Below, piece after piece: positions 25,090 through 34,315 of a stretch of DNA of 64,000 nucleotides. Both the position numbers and the translations under genes were made by a program. Position 1 is the first letter of the stretch, and every line of letters starts with the position of its first letter. The notes under the pieces were generated by a model. It made no database searches. It was given only the letters and a program-made list of their open reading frames with translations, and was not told the origin of the DNA. The stretch spans positions 62,001 to 126,000 of the forward strand of contig NZ_DASYDG010000019.1 of the NCBI RefSeq assembly GCF_036499745.1, in the 5' to 3' direction. The DNA comes from Pinirhizobacter sp036499745. GTDB taxonomy: Bacteria; Pseudomonadota; Gammaproteobacteria; Xanthomonadales; Rhodanobacteraceae.

Positions 25090-26082
25090 ATGGCCCTAAA
25101 CCGCGACGGCTCGTCCCCGCTATTCTCGCCCTCCGTCGCGGGCACCTTGCGTCTGATCGTCTACATGGCGCTGGCTTGCGTACTGATGGTGCTCGATCAC
25201 CGCAACGGCTGGATGAGCCACCTGCGCGAGGGTGGCTCTGCGATTATCGAGCCGGTTTACCGCCTGGCAGCGCTCCCCTCCGATGCTTTCCGGGCCGCGT
25301 CCGTGGCCTTCGCGGACCGCAAGTTGCTGACCGAGGCCAACCAGCGCCTGCGCGAAAATCTCCTGCTGGCCAATGCCAAGCTCAACCGCATGGCCTCGGT
25401 GGCCGAACAGAATGAACGCCTGAAGGAATTGCTCGACACCCAGCACAGCCTGGGCATCACGGTGCAGCTGGCGCGCCTGATCGATGTCGACCTTGGTGCC
25501 TATCGCCACCGGGTCACCTTGAACCTGGGCGCCCGCGATGGCGTTTCCGTGGGCCAGGTGGTGATCGATGCTCGCGGCGTGATGGGGCAGGTGATCGAAG
25601 TGATGCCCACTACGTCCACGGCCATGTTGATTACCGACCCCAACCACGCCGTTCCCGTGACCATCGAGCGCACCGGCCTGCGCACGGTGGCTTATGGCTC
25701 GCAGGGCGGGGATTCGCTTACCTTGCCGAACATCCCGGTGTCGGCCGATGTTCGCGTGGGCGACAAGCTGGTCACCTCGGGCCTGGGCGGTCGTTTTCCG
25801 CCGGGTTTCCCGGTGGGCGAGATCACCGAGTCGGGACAGACCGAATCGGGTATGTTCCTGGCCGCCAGGGCGAAACCTGCCGCCGACATCGCAAGAAGTG
25901 ATGATGTGCTGCTGTTGCACGACCTTGCCGAGCCCGTGGGACCGCCAGCGGCGGCTTCCGTGGACGGACCGCCAGCGAGCCTTGAAGGTCCCATGGATTC
26001 GCCGGCTTCCCCGTCGACTGCCCGGTTGCCGGCTGCCAGGGCAGCCCCGGCGCGTGCTACCACCAGTGGAGGTGCACGATGA
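25090..26082 (+). CDS. mreC: Rod-shape-determining protein MreC
   Basis: A 330-residue bitopic membrane protein linking MreB to PBP2/RodA. It has a short cytoplasmic start, one membrane helix (about residues 15-33), a periplasmic coiled coil (about 70-115) and the MreC beta-barrel core to about residue 270, including VGDKLVTSGLGGRFPPGFPVG. The last 60 residues are Pro/Ala/Ser-rich and probably disordered, common in this order. The stop overlaps the mreD ATG. Confidence 0.97.
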   Translation: MALNRDGSSPLFSPSVAGTLRLIVYMALACVLMVLDHRNGWMSHLREGGSAIIEPVYRLAALPSDAFRAASVAFADRKLLTEANQRLRENLLLANAKLNRMASVAEQNERLKELLDTQHSLGITVQLARLIDVDLGAYRHRVTLNLGARDGVSVGQVVIDARGVMGQVIEVMPTTSTAMLITDPNHAVPVTIERTGLRTVAYGSQGGDSLTLPNIPVSADVRVGDKLVTSGLGGRFPPGFPVGEITESGQTESGMFLAARAKPAADIARSDDVLLLHDLAEPVGPPAAASVDGPPASLEGPMDSPASPSTARLPAARAAPARATTSGGAR

Positions 26083-26570
26083 GTCGCGCGCGCATCCGCG
26101 GCCTTTGGTTCGCCGGCACCTTGCTGGCCTCGCTGCTGCTGATGCTGATCCCGCTGCCGGCCCCGATCCAGCCGCTCAAGCCCTATTGGCCGGCGCTATT
26201 CCTGCTGTACTGGTCGCTGGAGTCGTCCGACCGCGTCACCCTGGGCCTGGCCTTCTGTGTCGGTGTGGGGGCCGACATCTTCGACGGCGTGCTACTGGGC
26301 GAGCAGGCCCTGCGGCTGACGGCGCTGGTGTTCATTGCGCTGCGTTTTCGTTCGCGATTGCGCTTCTTCCCCATGTGGCAACAGACCCTGGCCGTGCTGG
26401 GCCTGTTGATGAATGACCGCGTGCTGTTGTTCCTGGTACGCGTGCTGGGCGGTGAACCGATGCCGCCGGCGGCTTATTGGCTGTCGCCTTTCGTCGGCGC
26501 AGCATTCTGGCCCTTTGTGTTCCTGATCCTCGATGACCTGCGTGCGCGCCTGCGCATCCACGAGGCATGA
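26079..26570 (+). CDS. mreD: Rod-shape-determining protein MreD
   Basis: A 163-residue inner-membrane protein with about five hydrophobic segments, between mreC and mrdA, with four-base overlaps on both sides. Features of the family are the early LLMLIPLPAPIQPLKPYWPALFLLYW-like region and the central VGVGADIFDGVLLGEQAL. It is a partner of MreC in the elongasome. Confidence 0.95.
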   Translation: MSRARIRGLWFAGTLLASLLLMLIPLPAPIQPLKPYWPALFLLYWSLESSDRVTLGLAFCVGVGADIFDGVLLGEQALRLTALVFIALRFRSRLRFFPMWQQTLAVLGLLMNDRVLLFLVRVLGGEPMPPAAYWLSPFVGAAFWPFVFLILDDLRARLRIHEA

Positions 26571-28549
26571 AACTCAAGCGCACCGCATTCAAGGAAAGCC
26601 GGGGCGAGGCCGATCTCTTCCGCCGGCGCGCCTTCGCTGGCTTCTTCCTGATCCTGATCGGGCTCTCCGCGCTGATCGGCCGCTATGTGGTGCTGCAGGT
26701 GCAGCGCCACGATGAATTCGCCCTGCGCTCGCAGCAGAATTCCATCAAGCCCCGGGCGATTCCGCCGGCGCGTGGCCTGATCTACGACCGCAACGGCGTG
26801 TTGCTGGCTGACAACGTGCCCGCGTTCCGCCTGGAGGCCACGCCCGACCAGGTGCCGGACATGGACAAGATGCTCGCCACCATCGGGTCGGTGGTGCCGT
26901 TGAGCGAAGAGGACATCGAGACCTTCCGCAAGCAGGTAAAGCAAAGCCGTCGATTCGATGGTGTGCCGCTGAAGCTGAAGATGACCGAGGATGAGATCGC
27001 CCGCTTCGCGATCAACCAGTGGCGGTTCCCTGGTGTGGACATCGTGCCTTACCTCACCCGGCGCTACCCGCTGGGCGAACACATGGCGCATGTGATCGGT
27101 TATGTCAGCCGGATCGATGCCGACGACGTGGCCCGGCTCGACCCCACCCGCTACAAGGGCACCACCCACGTGGGGCGCATCGGCATCGAGCGCAGCTACG
27201 AAGACCTGCTGCATGGCACGCCCGGCTATGAACTGGTGGAAGTGAACGCCGATGGCCGCGTGCAGCAGGTGCTGGAAACCCATGCGCCCACGCCGGGCAA
27301 GAACATCTACCTTTCCATCGACGTGCGCCTGCAGAAGGCGGCAGAGGATGCGTTCAACGGCCGCCTGGGCGCCGCCGTGGCGATCGATCCGCGCAATGGC
27401 CAGGTACTGGCCTTCGTCAGCGTGCCCAGCTTCGATCCTAACCTCTTCGTCAACGGAATCAGCAGCCAGGATTACCACTCGCTGATGACCTCCGAAGACA
27501 AGCCGCTATACAACCGCGCGTTGCGCGGCGTGTATCCACCCGGTTCCACCGTGAAGCCTTTCATTGCCCTGGCGGGCCTGGAATATGGCGTCAGGCGCCC
27601 AAGCGACACCGTGCTGTCCACGGGTGAGTTCTGTATCCCGGGGCAGTCGCGCTGCTATCGCGACGACAAGCAGGGCGGCGATGGCACCGTGAACATGGTG
27701 CGGGCGATTGAACTGTCCACCAATACCTACTTCTACCGGTTGGCGATGGACCTGGGTATTGACCGCTTCTCGACCTTCCTGCGCAAGTTCAGTTTTGGCG
27801 AGAAGACAGGTATCGACCTGGTGGGTGAGGTACCGGGCATCCTGCCGTCGCGGGAGTGGAAGGCGACGCGCAGCAAGGATGGCTGGTATCCCGGCGAAAC
27901 CATCATCGCCGGCATCGGCCAGGGCTACTGGGCGGTGACCGCATTGCAGCTGGCCCATGCCACCGCCACCATTGCGGGCAAGGGCATTCCCTACACGCCA
28001 CACCTGTTGCTGCGCACGCAGGATGGCGTGGATGCGAAGCCCGTGGACGTGCCGTGGAACCCCAGCGGCCCGTCGATCATCACCAAACCGGCGAACTGGG
28101 ACGTCATCAACCAAGGCATGACGGCGGTGATCAATGGCGTGGGCACGGGCAAGGGCCTGGGCATAGGTTTCCCCTACGTCATTGCCGGCAAATCGGGCAC
28201 GGCCGAGCGTTTCTCCCGTACCACCAATGCCTATGACACCCGCAAGAGCACGGCCTATCTCGCCACGCGTCATCGCGCCCTGTTCATCGCCTTCACGCCA
28301 GCGGAAGATCCCAAGATCGCCGTGGCGGTGATCCTGGAGGCTGGCGCGTGGGGCGCGAAGGACTCCGGCCCCATCGCGCGCAAGATATTGGACCAGTGGG
28401 TGGTCGATGAGGGCGGCGAACGTCCCGCCCCACCTTCGTCCAGCGCCTTGCCCCCACCAGCGCCGGCCGTGCCGCCGCCGACGCAGGAACCGGCCGATCC
28501 CAGCGAGCTGGCCCCGGCCGATGCCGCCAGCACCGAGGACACGCCATGA
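26567..28549 (+). CDS. mrdA: Peptidoglycan transpeptidase MrdA (PBP2)
   Basis: A 660-residue class B penicillin-binding protein that cross-links lateral-wall peptidoglycan during elongation. It has an N-terminal membrane helix (about 25-45), a pedestal domain, and a transpeptidase domain with Ser327 in PPGSTVKPF, the SxN motif in STNTYFY and KSGTAE near residue 543. A Pro/Ala-rich tail of about 45 residues follows the domain. It overlaps both mreD and rodA and works with RodA as the SEDS-bPBP pair. Confidence 0.97.
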   Translation: MKLKRTAFKESRGEADLFRRRAFAGFFLILIGLSALIGRYVVLQVQRHDEFALRSQQNSIKPRAIPPARGLIYDRNGVLLADNVPAFRLEATPDQVPDMDKMLATIGSVVPLSEEDIETFRKQVKQSRRFDGVPLKLKMTEDEIARFAINQWRFPGVDIVPYLTRRYPLGEHMAHVIGYVSRIDADDVARLDPTRYKGTTHVGRIGIERSYEDLLHGTPGYELVEVNADGRVQQVLETHAPTPGKNIYLSIDVRLQKAAEDAFNGRLGAAVAIDPRNGQVLAFVSVPSFDPNLFVNGISSQDYHSLMTSEDKPLYNRALRGVYPPGSTVKPFIALAGLEYGVRRPSDTVLSTGEFCIPGQSRCYRDDKQGGDGTVNMVRAIELSTNTYFYRLAMDLGIDRFSTFLRKFSFGEKTGIDLVGEVPGILPSREWKATRSKDGWYPGETIIAGIGQGYWAVTALQLAHATATIAGKGIPYTPHLLLRTQDGVDAKPVDVPWNPSGPSIITKPANWDVINQGMTAVINGVGTGKGLGIGFPYVIAGKSGTAERFSRTTNAYDTRKSTAYLATRHRALFIAFTPAEDPKIAVAVILEAGAWGAKDSGPIARKILDQWVVDEGGERPAPPSSSALPPPAPAVPPPTQEPADPSELAPADAASTEDTP

Positions 28550-29661
28550 TTGATACCTTCGCCATCCGCATGCAGCGCTTCGCGCGGCGGGTGTTGCGCC
28601 GGCCGCGTGTGGATCTTCCGTTGATCGGTGCGCTTATCGTGCTGGGCGGCGTCGGGCTGGCCACGCTCTACAGCGCCGGTGGCGGCAACATGGGACTGGT
28701 GATCGGGCAGGCGGCGCGTTTCGCGCTGGGCGGCCTGTTGATCCTGGTGATCTCGCGTGTTCCGCCACCGGTGCTGCGCTCATGGACGCCCTGGCTGTAC
28801 ATCGGCAGCACCGGCCTGCTGGTGGTAGTGGCGGTGCTGGGCGAGGGCAGGGGTGCCTATCGCTGGCTGGACCTGGGCGTGATGCGTTTCCAGCCGTCGG
28901 AATTGTTGAAGCTGACCATGCCGATGATGGTGGCCTGGTACCTGCATCCGCGGCAGCTGCCGCCTTCGTGGAAGGACATCGTGGTGGTCGGCATGCTGAT
29001 TGTCGTCCCGGCTGCCCTGATTGCCGAGCAGCCGGACCTCGGCACGGCGCTGCTGGTGGCCGCTGCCGGCGCCTTCGCCCTGTTCCTGTCCGGCATGGCC
29101 TGGTGGCGCATCGGTATGCTGGTAGGCGCCGTCGGCGGGATGATCCCGGTGGCCTGGCATTTCCTGCACGAATACCAGCGCAACCGCGTGCGCACACTGC
29201 TGGATCCTGAATCGGACCCCCTGGGGAACGGCTGGCACATCATCCAGTCGCAGATCGCGGTGGGTTCAGGCGGCCTGTTCGGCAAGGGCTGGCAGCAAAG
29301 CACGCAGTCGCGCCTGGAATTCCTGCCCGAACACACCACCGACTTCATCTTCGCCGTTTTCTCCGAAGAATTCGGCCTGGTCGGGGTGATCGGCATCGTG
29401 CTGCTATATGCGTTCATCATCGGCCGCTGCCTGTGGATTGCCATGAACGCGCGAGACACCTACTCGCGCCTGCTTGCCGGCGCGATTGCCATGAGTTTCT
29501 TCGTCTACGTATTCGTCAACGGTGGCATGGTGGCCGGCATGCTGCCCGTGGTGGGCGTGCCGATGCCGCTGGTGAGTTACGGCGGCACTTCGGCGGTATC
29601 GTTGCTCACGGGCTTCGGCGTATTGATGTCGATCCACGCCAACCAGAAAATACACACCTAG
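28546..29661 (+). CDS. rodA: SEDS peptidoglycan glycosyltransferase RodA
   Basis: A 371-residue, about ten-helix membrane protein that polymerises lipid II in partnership with PBP2. Recognisable segments are GRGAYRWLDLG with the following RFQPSELLKL, the periplasmic loop with GKGWQQSTQS and LEFLPEHTTDFIF, and the C-terminal PMPLVSYGGTS. It overlaps mrdA by four bases. Confidence 0.97.
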   Translation: MIDTFAIRMQRFARRVLRRPRVDLPLIGALIVLGGVGLATLYSAGGGNMGLVIGQAARFALGGLLILVISRVPPPVLRSWTPWLYIGSTGLLVVVAVLGEGRGAYRWLDLGVMRFQPSELLKLTMPMMVAWYLHPRQLPPSWKDIVVVGMLIVVPAALIAEQPDLGTALLVAAAGAFALFLSGMAWWRIGMLVGAVGGMIPVAWHFLHEYQRNRVRTLLDPESDPLGNGWHIIQSQIAVGSGGLFGKGWQQSTQSRLEFLPEHTTDFIFAVFSEEFGLVGVIGIVLLYAFIIGRCLWIAMNARDTYSRLLAGAIAMSFFVYVFVNGGMVAGMLPVVGVPMPLVSYGGTSAVSLLTGFGVLMSIHANQKIHT

Positions 29662-29743
29662 CTGTCCAGGGGTGACGGCGTGCGTGTCGACCTGCAATCA
29701 TGCGGGCGGCAATTGCGTGCCGGATTGGTTACCCTCTAACGAT

Positions 29744-30736
29744 ATGCTCAAGTCGCTGATGTTGTGTTTCTGCCTGGCAGCGTGCGCGTTGCCATCCGGC
29801 GTCGCCCGCGCTGAAACCCACCCCGGCGAAGCGGCACTGGTGCGCGAAGTGGCCAGGGCCACGGGCAAAAGCCCCAAGGCACTCACCGCCATCCTGGACA
29901 AGGCGAAGATGCAGCAAAGCATCATCGATGCGATGAACCGCCCGGCCGAAGCCAAGCCCTGGCGTGATTACCGCCCGATCTTCATGACCGACAAGCGCAT
30001 CGGCGAGGGCGTGGCGTTCTATCGTGCCAACCGTGTGCTGGTGGACGACACGGCGCGCAAGTACGGGGTGGCACCGGAAATCATCGTGGCGATCGTGGGC
30101 GTTGAAACCAGCTACGGCAAGGTGCTGGGCAAGTACAAGGTGATCGACGCGCTGGTCACCCTGGCCTTCTACTACCCCAAGCGGGCGCCGTTCTTCCGTG
30201 AGCAGCTCAAGGCCCTGTTGATGCTGCCGGACAATCATCTTGCCGGCCCCATCGATACCCTTGTGGGTTCCTATGCCGGCGCCCAGGGCTGGGGCCAGTT
30301 CATGCCCACCTCGATCCGGGACTGGGGCGTGGATGCCGATGGCAACGGGCATATCGACATGCGTCATTCCTTACCCGATATCCTCGCCAGCGTGGCCAAC
30401 TATTTTGCCAAACACGGTTGGGAAGCCGGCGGCCCGGTGGCGATGCGTGCGCAGCCCGATGGATCGCCTGAACTTCCCGAGATCAACGATTTCGTACCGC
30501 GCTGGAGCCTGGAACAGTTCATGGCCTGGGGCTTTGCGCCGTTGCAGCATACCGACCCAGGCCGCGAAGCCACTGTGGTACGCCTCGACGGCCCCATGGG
30601 CGATGAATACTGGTTCACATTCAATAACTTCCTGGTCATTACCAAGTACAACCGCAGCCCGCTGTACGCCATGGCGGTAAACCAGCTGGCGCAGGCCATT
30701 GCCACGCAGGTGCGTGGATCTACCGTCCTGCAATGA
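29744..30736 (+). CDS. mltB: Lytic murein transglycosylase B (MltB)
   Basis: A 330-residue enzyme that cleaves the glycan strand with 1,6-anhydro ring formation. It has a signal peptide (MLKSLMLCFCLAACALPS to about residue 24); the cysteines there do not make a convincing lipobox, so it may be soluble. The catalytic Glu is in VGVETSYGKVLG; the GSYAGAQGWGQFMP and DADGNGHIDM segments are typical of the SLT_2 family. The start at 29744 was chosen for the signal peptide; the frame is open to 29672. The stop overlaps rlpA (ATGA). Confidence 0.95.
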   Translation: MLKSLMLCFCLAACALPSGVARAETHPGEAALVREVARATGKSPKALTAILDKAKMQQSIIDAMNRPAEAKPWRDYRPIFMTDKRIGEGVAFYRANRVLVDDTARKYGVAPEIIVAIVGVETSYGKVLGKYKVIDALVTLAFYYPKRAPFFREQLKALLMLPDNHLAGPIDTLVGSYAGAQGWGQFMPTSIRDWGVDADGNGHIDMRHSLPDILASVANYFAKHGWEAGGPVAMRAQPDGSPELPEINDFVPRWSLEQFMAWGFAPLQHTDPGREATVVRLDGPMGDEYWFTFNNFLVITKYNRSPLYAMAVNQLAQAIATQVRGSTVLQ

Positions 30737-31989
30737 TTGCCGCGCGTCGAACCGACTCCCCGATGGCACGGCCGTGGCGCCGGCTGGCCATGTTGTGCCT
30801 GATCGCAGGCCTGGTGGCGCTGCTGGCCGCCTGCGGTGGTTCGAGGACACGGTCGTCAAAGGGATCGACATCGCGGGGCAATGTGGGCTCGCCGGCGCGC
30901 CGCGGCGGGGTCAACGACGACACCAGCCGTTCGCAAAGCTCCCGCTACGGGGTGGACAACGACAGCGTTCCCAACGACAACCTCGATGTCAGCAAGCTGG
31001 TAGAGCCCACCCCGCGCAGTGAGCCGCGCTCGCTCTACGGCAACAAGAGCCCCTATAGCGTGCTGGGCAAGTCCTACACGGTGCTACCCAATGCCAGCGG
31101 CTACGACGAGCGTGGCATCGCATCGTTCTATGGTTCGAAATTCCACGGGTACAAGACCTCGAACTTCGAGAACTACGACATGTACCAGTTCACCGCGGCA
31201 CATAAGACATTGCCGCTACCCAGTTATGCCAGGGTGACCAACCTGGAGAACGGCAAGACGGTCGTGGTCAGGATCAACGATCGCGGCCCGTTCCACGAGA
31301 ACCGCATCATCGATCTTTCCTATGCCGCGGCGGTGAAGATCGGCGTCTGGCCCAAGGGCACGGGACTGGTGGAAGTTCGTGCGATCGACCCGGACCATCC
31401 GGATGCGCCTGGCACGCTGGTGTCCTCGAGCGCGGCGTCCTCGTCGGCTTCACGTGCCGTTTCGTCGCCGGCACCCACGCGTCCATCGTCGTTGATCGCT
31501 ACCGGCCCCGCCGTCGCTGGCGTCGTGTCGCGCCCAGCCCGGGCCGCGACCACCGCCCCGCAAGCCAGCTCGCGCGTCGCCTTCCAGCCCCCCGCCAGCA
31601 CCAGCCCCGGCGACGCGGCCAGCGCTGCCATCGTTCCGCCACCGATGCGCCCGGTCACCGCCCCCTCGGCGGGCGATATTGCCTCCGCTAGTATCGCGTC
31701 GGCGCTGCCGCCGGAACCCTCAGGCCCGCCTGCGGTCCCAACCGTCAATCCCAAACCGAAAATCTACCTGCAAGTGGGCGCTTTCTCCGATCTTGCCAAT
31801 GCCTCGCGTGTGGCCGACCAGCTCACCAGGGCAGGCCTTGGGCCGGTGAGCGTCATCCAGGGCGATCTCAATGGCCACCCCGTGCGCCGCGTGCGCGTGG
31901 GGCCGCTGGCGGACGTCGACACCGCCGACCGCGTGACCGACCAGATTGCAGGCCTTGGCCTGCCCCGACCCTCTGTCGCGGTAGACTGA
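30733..31989 (+). CDS. rlpA: RlpA-type lytic transglycosylase with SPOR domain
   Basis: A 418-residue lipoprotein (lipobox LLAAC, Cys near residue 34) that degrades denuded glycan at division sites. The double-psi beta-barrel domain spans about residues 120-215 (GIASFYGSKFHGYKTSNFE and VRINDRGPFHENRIIDLS). A long Ala/Ser/Pro linker follows to residue 340, then a SPOR domain (YLQVGAFSDLANASRVADQL to the end). It sits in the peptidoglycan cluster between mltB and dacC, as usual in gammaproteobacteria. Confidence 0.95.
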   Translation: MIAARRTDSPMARPWRRLAMLCLIAGLVALLAACGGSRTRSSKGSTSRGNVGSPARRGGVNDDTSRSQSSRYGVDNDSVPNDNLDVSKLVEPTPRSEPRSLYGNKSPYSVLGKSYTVLPNASGYDERGIASFYGSKFHGYKTSNFENYDMYQFTAAHKTLPLPSYARVTNLENGKTVVVRINDRGPFHENRIIDLSYAAAVKIGVWPKGTGLVEVRAIDPDHPDAPGTLVSSSAASSSASRAVSSPAPTRPSSLIATGPAVAGVVSRPARAATTAPQASSRVAFQPPASTSPGDAASAAIVPPPMRPVTAPSAGDIASASIASALPPEPSGPPAVPTVNPKPKIYLQVGAFSDLANASRVADQLTRAGLGPVSVIQGDLNGHPVRRVRVGPLADVDTADRVTDQIAGLGLPRPSVAVD

Positions 31990-32047
31990 GCGCTTGGCCT
32001 TGAGGCCATGGCACCACTTTAAAGACCTTACCGGACTTAACTTAACG

Positions 32048-33262
32048 ATGAAATTTGCGCCCCGTTCGCTGCTCGCCCTCTCCGCCACGCTGCTCATTGC
32101 CGCCGCTGCCGCCCAGACCGCCCCGCCGCGGCCGGTGCCCGTGCCGCGGCCAGTGGTGCCTGAGGCGCCGGTGCCGCCGCCGCCGGAAGTCGACGGCAAG
32201 AGCTGGGTGCTGATGGACTACAACACCGGGCAGATCCTCGCCTCGAAGGATCCAGACCTTCAGGTCGAGCCCGCCTCGATCACCAAGATCATGACCGACT
32301 ACGTGGTGTCGGCGGAAATTGCCAACGGCAAGATCCATATGAACGACCAGGTGACCATCAGCGAGAACGCATGGCGCGGTGGTGGCGCCGGCACCGACGG
32401 TTCCACCAGCTTCCTGAAGCTCAACAGCCAGGTCGACCTGAAAGACCTGCTCTACGGCATGATCATCCAGTCGGGCAACGATGCCGCCATTGCGCTGGCC
32501 GAGCACACCGCAGGATCCGAGCCCGCCTTCGCCAACCTGATGAATGCGTACGCCAAGCAGATCGGCATGACGCACTCGCAGTTCCAGAACGCTTCGGGCT
32601 ACCCGATCGCCAATCACTACACCACGGCGCGCGATATCGCCATCCTGTCCCGCGCCCTTGTCCACGACTTCCCCGAGGATTACGCGATCTCCGCGGTGAA
32701 GGAATTCGAGTGGAATGGCATCAAGCAGCACAACCGCAACCTGCTGCTGTGGCGCGACAACAACGTCGACGGCATCAAGACCGGCCATACCGCAGCTGCC
32801 GGCTACTGCCTGGCCGCATCGTCGAAGGTGGGCGATTCGCGCATGATCGCCATCGTCATGGGCGCCAGCAGCGAAAAAGGCCGTGCCGACGCTGCGCTGG
32901 CATTGATGAACTATGGCTTCCGCTTCTACGAATCGCACAAGCTCTACGACCACGCCAAACCGCTGGCTACGCCCAAGCTCTGGAAGGGCGCCGAAAATAC
33001 CCTGCCGCTGGGCGTTACCGATGACGTGCTAGTTACCGTCAAGCGCGGCGACTACGACAAGCTCAAGGCTGACATGGATGTCCCCGCCACCCTGATCGCC
33101 CCCTTCAAGAAGGGACAGCAGGTGGGCACCCTGCGCATCACGCTCGATGGCCAGCCGGTGTCCAGCACGCCGCTGGTTGCACTGGAAGATGCGCCCGAAG
33201 GCGGCTTCTTCTCGCGGCTGTGGGACACCATCATGTTGTGGTTCCATAGCGACAAGAAATAA
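32048..33262 (+). CDS. dacC: D-alanyl-D-alanine carboxypeptidase (PBP5/6 family)
   Basis: A 404-residue periplasmic penicillin-binding protein that removes the terminal D-Ala of stem peptides. It has a signal peptide (about 22 residues), a Pro-rich spacer, then Ser77 in SITK, SGN near residue 143, and KTG in DGIKTGHTAAAG. The C-terminal beta domain ends in an amphipathic helix (FFSRLWDTIMLWFHSDKK) that anchors PBP5-type enzymes to the membrane. ATG 32048 is favoured because the signal peptide starts there. Confidence 0.95.
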   Translation: MKFAPRSLLALSATLLIAAAAAQTAPPRPVPVPRPVVPEAPVPPPPEVDGKSWVLMDYNTGQILASKDPDLQVEPASITKIMTDYVVSAEIANGKIHMNDQVTISENAWRGGGAGTDGSTSFLKLNSQVDLKDLLYGMIIQSGNDAAIALAEHTAGSEPAFANLMNAYAKQIGMTHSQFQNASGYPIANHYTTARDIAILSRALVHDFPEDYAISAVKEFEWNGIKQHNRNLLLWRDNNVDGIKTGHTAAAGYCLAASSKVGDSRMIAIVMGASSEKGRADAALALMNYGFRFYESHKLYDHAKPLATPKLWKGAENTLPLGVTDDVLVTVKRGDYDKLKADMDVPATLIAPFKKGQQVGTLRITLDGQPVSSTPLVALEDAPEGGFFSRLWDTIMLWFHSDKK

Positions 33263-33276
33263 GCGGAGGCAAGGCG

Positions 33277-33561
33277 ATGCAGATCAACGACATCCAACCG
33301 GCCGAGGGGCAGGGCTTCCAGTTCCCCGGCGAGTTCGAGATCACCGCGATGGGCAACGCCGCCGCCCACCTGGAGACCCTGGTCCCCGAATTGCTGCAGG
33401 GTCTTGGCCTTGAAGTGCTGCATGAAACGGTTTCCTCGCGGCAGTCAAGCGCCGGCACCTACACCTCGGTCACGGTCCGCTTCCTGTGCAAGACCCGGGA
33501 AGACTACGACCGCGCCCACGAGGTGCTGCGCGCCCACGAGGAAATTCGTTTCACTCTCTAG
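33277..33561 (+). CDS. ybeD: YbeD-like protein (DUF493)
   Basis: A 94-residue ACT-like small protein conserved between dacA/dacC and lipB in many proteobacteria. Family features include FPGEFEITAMG, the VTVRFLCKTREDYDRAHEVL stretch and the C-terminal EIRFTL. The function is unproven; a link to lipoate metabolism is suggested by the conserved neighbourhood. It starts 14 bases after dacC with GGAGG upstream. Confidence 0.93.
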   Translation: MQINDIQPAEGQGFQFPGEFEITAMGNAAAHLETLVPELLQGLGLEVLHETVSSRQSSAGTYTSVTVRFLCKTREDYDRAHEVLRAHEEIRFTL

Positions 33562-33630
33562 CTCCGCGGGGCTTGCGAACGCGGCCCCGAACCCGCAGAT
33601 TGCCGGCATTGCGTTTAATTCCGGCCTGCC

Positions 33631-34299
33631 ATGTCCCTTCCGCTGAACATCCGTCGGCTCGGCCGCGTCCCGTACGAGGCCAGCTGGAAGGCGATGAGCG
33701 CCTTCACCGACAACCGTACCGAAGACACCCCGGATGAACTGTGGCTTCTTGAGCACGATCCGGTGTTTACCCTGGGCCAGGCCGGCAAGATGGAACACGT
33801 ACTTGCCCCGGGTGATATTCCGGTGGTGCCAGTGGACCGCGGCGGCCAGGTGACTTACCACGGTCCGGGTCAGATCGTGGCCTATCCCATGATCGACCTG
33901 CGCCGTTCCGGCGTGGGCGTGCGGGAATTGGTGAACCGCATCGAACAGGCCCTGATCGACACCATGGGCCACTGGAACATCGTGGCCGAGCGGGTAGAGG
34001 GCGCCCCCGGGGTGTACGTGGCCGGGGCCAAGGTGGCCGCACTGGGTCTGCGCGTGCGCCGGGGCTGCAGCTTCCACGGCCTGGCCTTCAACGTGAACAT
34101 GGATCTCTCCCCCTACCACCGCATCAACCCCTGCGGCTACAAGGGCTTGGAGGTCACGCAGGTGCTAGACTTGGGTGGACCGTCGTCCCTCGCGGAAGTG
34201 GAAAATACCCTGGTAGAAGAATTCTGCCAGCAGTTTGATTTCCACCCCGTGCAAGCCGATCCCCACCTCCCCGAACTCCCGGCCCGCGTCGCGGTCTGA
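33631..34299 (+). CDS. lipB: Octanoyl-ACP:protein octanoyltransferase LipB
   Basis: A 222-residue enzyme transferring octanoate from ACP to lipoyl domains. Motifs are VDRGGQVTYHGPGQIVAYPM (residues 69-88), the catalytic Lys in GAKVAALGLRVRRG and the catalytic Cys in INPCGYKGLEVTQ. It is the first step of de novo lipoate synthesis, followed 16 bases downstream by lipA. Confidence 0.97.
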   Translation: MSLPLNIRRLGRVPYEASWKAMSAFTDNRTEDTPDELWLLEHDPVFTLGQAGKMEHVLAPGDIPVVPVDRGGQVTYHGPGQIVAYPMIDLRRSGVGVRELVNRIEQALIDTMGHWNIVAERVEGAPGVYVAGAKVAALGLRVRRGCSFHGLAFNVNMDLSPYHRINPCGYKGLEVTQVLDLGGPSSLAEVENTLVEEFCQQFDFHPVQADPHLPELPARVAV

Positions 34300-34315
34300 A
34301 AGCCCTAGAGCAGCC

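Noticed and set aside
25120..25920. 266-codon minus-strand ORF opposite mreC
   Set aside because: Shadow of mreC; repetitive His/Gln/Arg composition typical of an antisense frame.
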